Source: Treponema sp.
GTDB lineage: Bacteria; Spirochaetota; Spirochaetia; Treponematales; Breznakiellaceae
NCBI GenBank assembly: GCA_031255615.1
Contig: JAIRSD010000256.1
Coordinates: forward strand, 1-26,223
Direction of reading: 5' to 3'
DNA: 26,223 nucleotides
The notes beneath the pieces are model-generated. The model was not told where the DNA came from, did no database searches, and saw only the letters and a program-made list of their open reading frames with translations. Below, piece by piece: positions 21,971 to 26,223 of the stretch. The translations under genes were made by a program, and so were the position numbers. Within the stretch, counting starts at the first letter, position 1. Every line of letters starts with the position of its first letter.

Positions 21971-23770
21971 TTGAATCTGGGATTGATACTCAAACTCCTC
22001 ACCGGAAAAGAGAAACGCCAGTTAATCCTGGTTTTTATCGCCCAGCTCATTACCGGTTTTATTGAATTGGTCGGCATCGGGTCTATCGGTCCCTTCATAT
22101 CCATTATCAGCAACCAGCGGATAATCCATGAGAATCAGTATCTGAGTTTCGCCTACGGCTATTTTAAATTTACCTCCGACCGGAGTTTTATAATATCCTT
22201 CGGCATCGCCGTCGTCGCCTGTATTTTCGTGAGCAATCTTTTTATCGCGGTTGTTACCACAATAAATTTTCTTTATTCGGAGAAAAAAAGATACTCAATT
22301 TCCATCAGACTCTTTGAAAAATACCTGCGGCAGCCCTATATGTTCTTCCTGGAACATAATTCCGCCCTGCTTATCCGCAACCTGGAAAACGTCAATTCCT
22401 TTGTTTCCGATGTATTGATTAACCTCCTTAATCTGGTTTCCTGCTCAATCATATCGCTCTGTATTATTGTTCTATTGATAATCCTGAATCCGATCCTGGC
22501 CGTATCCGTCACCATTATACTGGTCTTTATGTATGCCGTCATTTTTGGAGCGCTGAGAAATTTTCTTAACCGCCGGGGAGCCGATCAGCAGCGATATGCC
22601 TTTCTTCGGTTCAAATATATAACCGAATCTTTCGGGGGAATAAAGGATATTAAAATATTAAAAAAAGAACGGGTGTTCCTTGAACTGCTCCGCCCTCCCC
22701 TTTTGAAATTCGTAAAAAACGAAGCGGTTAAAATGGCCGTCAACGAACTGCCGCGCTTCCTCATCGAAACCACCGCCATCGGCGGTATGGTGCTGGTTAT
22801 CCTCATCATGATCATATCCGGCGCCAGGATTGAACAGCTTCTTCCCATTTTGACCATTTATGCCTTCGGCGCCTACCGGCTGCTCCCCCTTCTCCAGCGG
22901 ATATTCAGGGCTTCCACCTCCATTAAGTACCGGTTCCCGGTGGTAGAAACCCTCTACCACGACTTTAACGACCTTCCCGCCGGAAACGAACTGGTCCATC
23001 GCGGGGAAATCGCCGCCCTTCCTTTTCATTCGGAAATCCGGCTGAACGGCATCAGCTTTTCGTACCCAAGCGCCAAACGGATCATCATCAATAATGTAAA
23101 CATGGCGATAAAACGCAATACTTCTATTGCCCTTATCGGACCAACCGGCTGCGGCAAGACAACTCTTGTCGATATAATTCTTTGCCTTTTAAACCCGCTG
23201 CAAGGTTCGATTAGTATAGACGGCGTCGTCGTCAATGACGCCAATAGCGCCAACTGGCAAAGAAATATCGGCTACGTACCCCAGAATATTTATTTAACCG
23301 AGGACACGATAAAAAACAATATCGCCTTCGGAATCCCCCCGGATGAGATAGATATGGACGAGGTAATCAGGGCGGCCAGGCTCGCGAATATCCATGATTT
23401 TGTTTCCGGGGAACTGGAATCAGGATACGAAACCTCCATCGGCGAACGGGGAATTAAGCTTTCCGGGGGACAGCGCCAGCGCGTCGGTATCGCCCGGGCC
23501 TTATACCATAATCCCTCGGTCCTTATCTTTGATGAAGCCACCAGTGCGCTGGACAGCATTACGGAAAACGCCGTCATGGACGCCATCAACACCATGGGCC
23601 GGAAGAAAACCATTATCATCATTGCCCACAGAATTACCACGGTAAAAAACTGCGATTCCATTTATTTAATGGAAAAAGGCGTTATCACCGATTCCGGATC
23701 CTATGAAGAATTGCACGCGAGGAACGCCCTGTTTAGAAAGATGGCGGATGGCAATTTCCGGGATGTATAA
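21971..23770 (+). CDS. ABC transporter, PglK-like glycan/lipid flippase
   Basis: The 599-residue half-transporter fuses about six membrane helices (residues 10-290) to an ATP-binding domain. Walker A GPTGCGKT is near 390-397, the signature LSGGQRQR near 497-504, Walker B VLIFDEATSALD follows, and the H-loop is IIIAHR. The N-terminal part (KEKRQLILVFIAQLITGFIELVGIGSIGPFI) is characteristic of PglK-type flippases that turn lipid-linked oligosaccharides across the inner membrane. That fits the surrounding glycan genes, but a lipid or peptide exporter is not excluded. The TTG at 21971 is preferred because GGGGGA lies upstream and homologues start here. A TTG at 21893 would read through a palindrome. 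Codon use is more AT-rich than in upstream genes. Confidence 0.85.
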   Translation: MNLGLILKLLTGKEKRQLILVFIAQLITGFIELVGIGSIGPFISIISNQRIIHENQYLSFAYGYFKFTSDRSFIISFGIAVVACIFVSNLFIAVVTTINFLYSEKKRYSISIRLFEKYLRQPYMFFLEHNSALLIRNLENVNSFVSDVLINLLNLVSCSIISLCIIVLLIILNPILAVSVTIILVFMYAVIFGALRNFLNRRGADQQRYAFLRFKYITESFGGIKDIKILKKERVFLELLRPPLLKFVKNEAVKMAVNELPRFLIETTAIGGMVLVILIMIISGARIEQLLPILTIYAFGAYRLLPLLQRIFRASTSIKYRFPVVETLYHDFNDLPAGNELVHRGEIAALPFHSEIRLNGISFSYPSAKRIIINNVNMAIKRNTSIALIGPTGCGKTTLVDIILCLLNPLQGSISIDGVVVNDANSANWQRNIGYVPQNIYLTEDTIKNNIAFGIPPDEIDMDEVIRAARLANIHDFVSGELESGYETSIGERGIKLSGGQRQRVGIARALYHNPSVLIFDEATSALDSITENAVMDAINTMGRKKTIIIIAHRITTVKNCDSIYLMEKGVITDSGSYEELHARNALFRKMADGNFRDV

Positions 23771-23855
23771 CCGCGGCCGTATATGAAAATTCCGAATCCT
23801 GCGGGCGCCGTTCATCCGGCCCGCATTCGCCGCCGCCGGACGGTTTATGAATAGA

Positions 23856-23889
23856 GTTGTCGGCGGAAACGTCGGTTTCCGCCGACAAC
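23856..23889. repeat. GGAAAC/GTTTCC palindrome, copy 5
   Basis: GTTGTCGGCGGAAAC and GTTTCCGCCGACAAC form a perfect 15-bp stem with a GTCG loop, in the gap between the flippase and Wzi-like genes. It is the longest member of the family here. Confidence 0.7.
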
Positions 23890-23955
23890 AACCGCTTAAA
23901 TTGGAACTCCGCTTGAAATTGGAAACATTTTGGGATAGGCCGGAGATATGATTGT

Positions 23956-25611
23956 ATGATTTTAAAACGATACGGGCTTGGCCTTGTTTTGTTTTTCCTT
24001 GTTTCTATTCTGTATGCCCAGGAAGCCCTTAAATCTTCCGCGGAAGAATATTACGATTTTCTTTCGCTGCGGGGAATCTCCGGCCGTCCTACCCTTAACT
24101 ACCGCACCCTTTCCGACTCGGTTTGGCATATCAGCGGCGAAGCTGCACATCCTTGGGAGGATAATTCTTTTGACCGGCGTTTTGCCCCCTTCGGTCCCCT
24201 GAATTTACGCATGTACGGCCCCGAATTCTTCATGTCCGTCAATACCGCCGCCCCCTACGGCCAAAACGACGGAGCCCTTTGGCAGGGCCGGGGATTCAAC
24301 GCGAGTCTTACCGGCGGTATCCGTCTTGAATTCTATGGACTGGAAGCTACCTTCAAGCCCCAGGCGGCGTTCAGCCAGAACGCGGCGTTTGATATCCTGA
24401 AACCTGAAATGTCGGATTCAAAATTTGCCGGCAAAGGAGATACCTACGGCTATTTTTGGAGTATCATTGACGCTCCTCAACGGTTTGGCGGCAAAGCTTT
24501 TTTCACCTGGGATTGGGGCGATACCGAAATCCGCTATACCTGGAAAACTTTTACCCTGGGATTCGGAACCCAGACTGTCTGGCTGGGACCGGCGTATCTC
24601 AATCCCATTCTCCATTCAAATAACGCGCCGTCTTACCCCAAGATCGACATGGGACTGAGAAGACAGCGGCTTGTTCTTCCCTGGCTCCACTGGTATCTGG
24701 GGGATATAGAGTCCAGAATATGGATAGGCCGTTTAACCGAATCTCCTTACTTTGATAATGACGAGTCCAATGATCATACCATGTACCACGGATTCTCATT
24801 TGCCTACGCGCCGTCTTTTCTTCCGGGGCTGACAATTTCTTTTAACCGCGTGTGCCTGGCTCCATGGGAATTCAACAGCCTTAAATATATCGCAGCATCC
24901 GGACAGGCGGAGAATACAGCCGCGGAAGATCAGAAAGGATCGATGGGGATGGACTGGATATTCTCCGGGGCGGGCCTTGAGATTTATGGTGAATTGGGTA
25001 TCGACGATTTTGTTCCCGGCAGAATCAAGGGTTATATTCGTTATCCCTTTCATACCATGGTTTATACGGCCGGTATTAAGAAAACCTTAAACATTTTGCC
25101 CGGGAAAGGATTGTACGGACAAATCATATTTGAGTGGAACAACAGGGAGATGTCCCAGGATTTTCAGTTCCAGTGGCCGGCTTCCTTTTATTCCCATGGC
25201 AGCGGTATTTCCTATACCCAAAAAGGCCAAATTCTGGGGGCGGGAACCGGCTGGGCGGGAAACAGCCAGTTCCTGATGTTGCGAATTTTTTATCCAAAGG
25301 GCGCTTCTTCTGTTTTTATCCATCGCAGCAACCCGGATAATAATTTTGTATATAGCCAGGCAATATATACCAGCGCGGATTCGGAAAAGGAGCGAAAATA
25401 TTTTACCGGTTTTCGTTCTGATTTGACCACGGGACTTAACGCACAGTATTTTCTGAAAGGCAATATTAGCATAGGCGGCGGTGCGGCTTATACCTTTATT
25501 GTCAACCCTTATTATTTCTATTCGGATCCCGCCGGTACATCGTTCAAAGAATGGAACGATGTATACGGACACAATTTTTCATTTAGTTTTACCGTCAAAT
25601 ATAGCCTGTAA
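23956..25611 (+). CDS. Capsule-assembly Wzi-like outer-membrane protein
   Basis: The 551-residue precursor has a signal peptide with cleavage after YA (Ala21). The rest is a series of beta strands rich in Tyr, Trp and Phe. RLEFYGLEATFKPQAAF, WLGPAYLNPILHSNNAP and GDIESRIWIGRLTES recall the Wzi/capsule-assembly family (18-stranded barrel) that holds surface polysaccharide on the outer membrane, and the protein ends in FSFTVKYSL. GGAG lies 10 bases before the ATG at 23956; another ATG at 23948 is out of frame. It lies between a glycan flippase and a rhamnan-synthesis gene, which supports the role. The 3' end is 5 bases from the next start. Confidence 0.82.
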   Translation: MILKRYGLGLVLFFLVSILYAQEALKSSAEEYYDFLSLRGISGRPTLNYRTLSDSVWHISGEAAHPWEDNSFDRRFAPFGPLNLRMYGPEFFMSVNTAAPYGQNDGALWQGRGFNASLTGGIRLEFYGLEATFKPQAAFSQNAAFDILKPEMSDSKFAGKGDTYGYFWSIIDAPQRFGGKAFFTWDWGDTEIRYTWKTFTLGFGTQTVWLGPAYLNPILHSNNAPSYPKIDMGLRRQRLVLPWLHWYLGDIESRIWIGRLTESPYFDNDESNDHTMYHGFSFAYAPSFLPGLTISFNRVCLAPWEFNSLKYIAASGQAENTAAEDQKGSMGMDWIFSGAGLEIYGELGIDDFVPGRIKGYIRYPFHTMVYTAGIKKTLNILPGKGLYGQIIFEWNNREMSQDFQFQWPASFYSHGSGISYTQKGQILGAGTGWAGNSQFLMLRIFYPKGASSVFIHRSNPDNNFVYSQAIYTSADSEKERKYFTGFRSDLTTGLNAQYFLKGNISIGGGAAYTFIVNPYYFYSDPAGTSFKEWNDVYGHNFSFSFTVKYSL

Positions 25612-25616
25612 TACCC

Positions 25617-26223
25617 ATGAATAGAACACTCTATTTTGTGCATTATAATAAATTAAACGGCCTTGCGGAGTATGTAATCTATCTTTTAAAAAATATTCGC
25701 GCCGTCTATGGCAGAATAGTATTCGTATCAAACAGCCCCCTATGCGAAGAACAGCGCAATAGAATTTTGGAATTTTCCGATGAGATTCTGGTCCGTGAAA
25801 ACAGGGGCTTTGATTTTGGTGCGTGGAAAGACGCGCTGTTAAAAGACGGATGGGAAAATATTTCCCGTTATGACAGCATAACCCTGATGAACGATTCCTG
25901 TTTTGGCCCCCTCTTTGACATCGAAAATATGTATCTTGATATGGAACAAAAAGACATAGACTTTTGGGGATTGACAAATCATCGAAACGACAAACACGGT
26001 ATGCCCGGGACAAATAGACCCATCCCAGAACACATACAGAGTTATTTCATATGTTTCAATCGAAAAACCGCTGAATCCGAAGCGTTTAAAAGATTCTGGC
26101 GAAATATGAAAAATGAAAATAATATTGAAAAGGTAATTCAGAATTATGAGACGCGGCTTACCGGAATATTGACCGGGGCGGGATACAAATATTCGGTTCT
26201 ATTAGATGCATACAATTTCGCCG
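25617..26223 (+). CDS. Rhamnan synthesis protein F-like glycosyltransferase, 5' part
   Basis: The gene starts 5 bases after the Wzi-like stop and is open to the window edge (202 codons seen). It carries the hallmarks of the rhamnan synthesis F (RgpF) family: ENRGFDFGAWKDAL at 61-74, MNDSCFGPL at 91-99, DFWGLTNH at 115-122, HIQSYFICFNR at 139-149 and YETRL near 177-181. Members modify or extend rhamnose-rich cell-surface polysaccharides in the cytoplasm. No ribosome-binding site is visible, so translation is probably coupled to the upstream gene. Base composition is distinctly AT-rich compared with the first 20 kb. The C-terminal part is outside the window. Confidence 0.88.
   Translation, partial: MNRTLYFVHYNKLNGLAEYVIYLLKNIRAVYGRIVFVSNSPLCEEQRNRILEFSDEILVRENRGFDFGAWKDALLKDGWENISRYDSITLMNDSCFGPLFDIENMYLDMEQKDIDFWGLTNHRNDKHGMPGTNRPIPEHIQSYFICFNRKTAESEAFKRFWRNMKNENNIEKVIQNYETRLTGILTGAGYKYSVLLDAYNFA

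Overview
The window most likely comes from a GC-rich spirochaete of the Treponema group, such as the gut treponemes. This is inferred from a spirochaete-like outer-membrane protein and SPOR-protein repertoire, CUT1 sugar-uptake genes of the LplB/LplC type, a NusG paralogue heading a surface-glycan cluster, and a high density of intergenic palindromic repeats. No rRNA, tRNA, CRISPR array, transposase or integrase gene was seen.

Left part (1-9300). After the 3' end of a probable DUF342/FapA-like gene, six genes run on the minus strand. Read in transcription order they are two ABC permeases (lplB-like, lplC-like), a lipoprotein solute-binding protein, a CubicO-type serine hydrolase, a Gfo/Idh/MocA oxidoreductase and a TIM-barrel sugar isomerase/epimerase. 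They form a carbohydrate uptake and catabolism locus. Strong hairpins subdivide it: one between lplC and the binding-protein gene, and terminators after the binding-protein gene and after the oxidoreductase gene. A second, shorter Gfo/Idh-like gene is transcribed divergently from lplB and has a TATAAT box just upstream.

Middle (9300-11640). Two minus-strand genes two bases apart encode an envelope protein of unknown function and a protein that joins a degenerate RlpA-like double-psi barrel to a C-terminal SPOR domain.

Right part (11700-26223, all plus strand). This is a surface-polysaccharide cluster. It starts with a LoaP/UpxY-like NusG paralogue. ATGA or overlapping junctions lead into a nucleotide-sugar dehydratase/epimerase (CapD/WbpM-like) and a DegT/DnrJ aminotransferase. 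Three bases later comes a three-subunit molybdenum-hydroxylase (xanthine dehydrogenase-like) operon. A repeat-filled 578-bp gap follows, then an EPS-associated MarR-like regulator with an extra C-terminal domain, a large outer-membrane beta-barrel, a PglK-like ABC flippase, a Wzi-like capsule-assembly outer-membrane protein, and the start of a rhamnan-synthesis F-like gene that runs off the end. A plausible joint role is control, precursor synthesis, export and surface attachment of a glycan. The link to the molybdenum enzyme is unexplained. From about 22 kb onward the DNA is visibly richer in A and T than the rest.

The most unusual signals are non-coding. A dispersed three-hairpin element is present in three copies; its linkers are conserved while its stems differ but still pair. 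There is a family of GGAAAC-loop-GTTTCC palindromes, a second inverted-repeat family placed just after two stop codons, and a GC-rich palindrome that lies inside two neighbouring coding regions in different reading frames.
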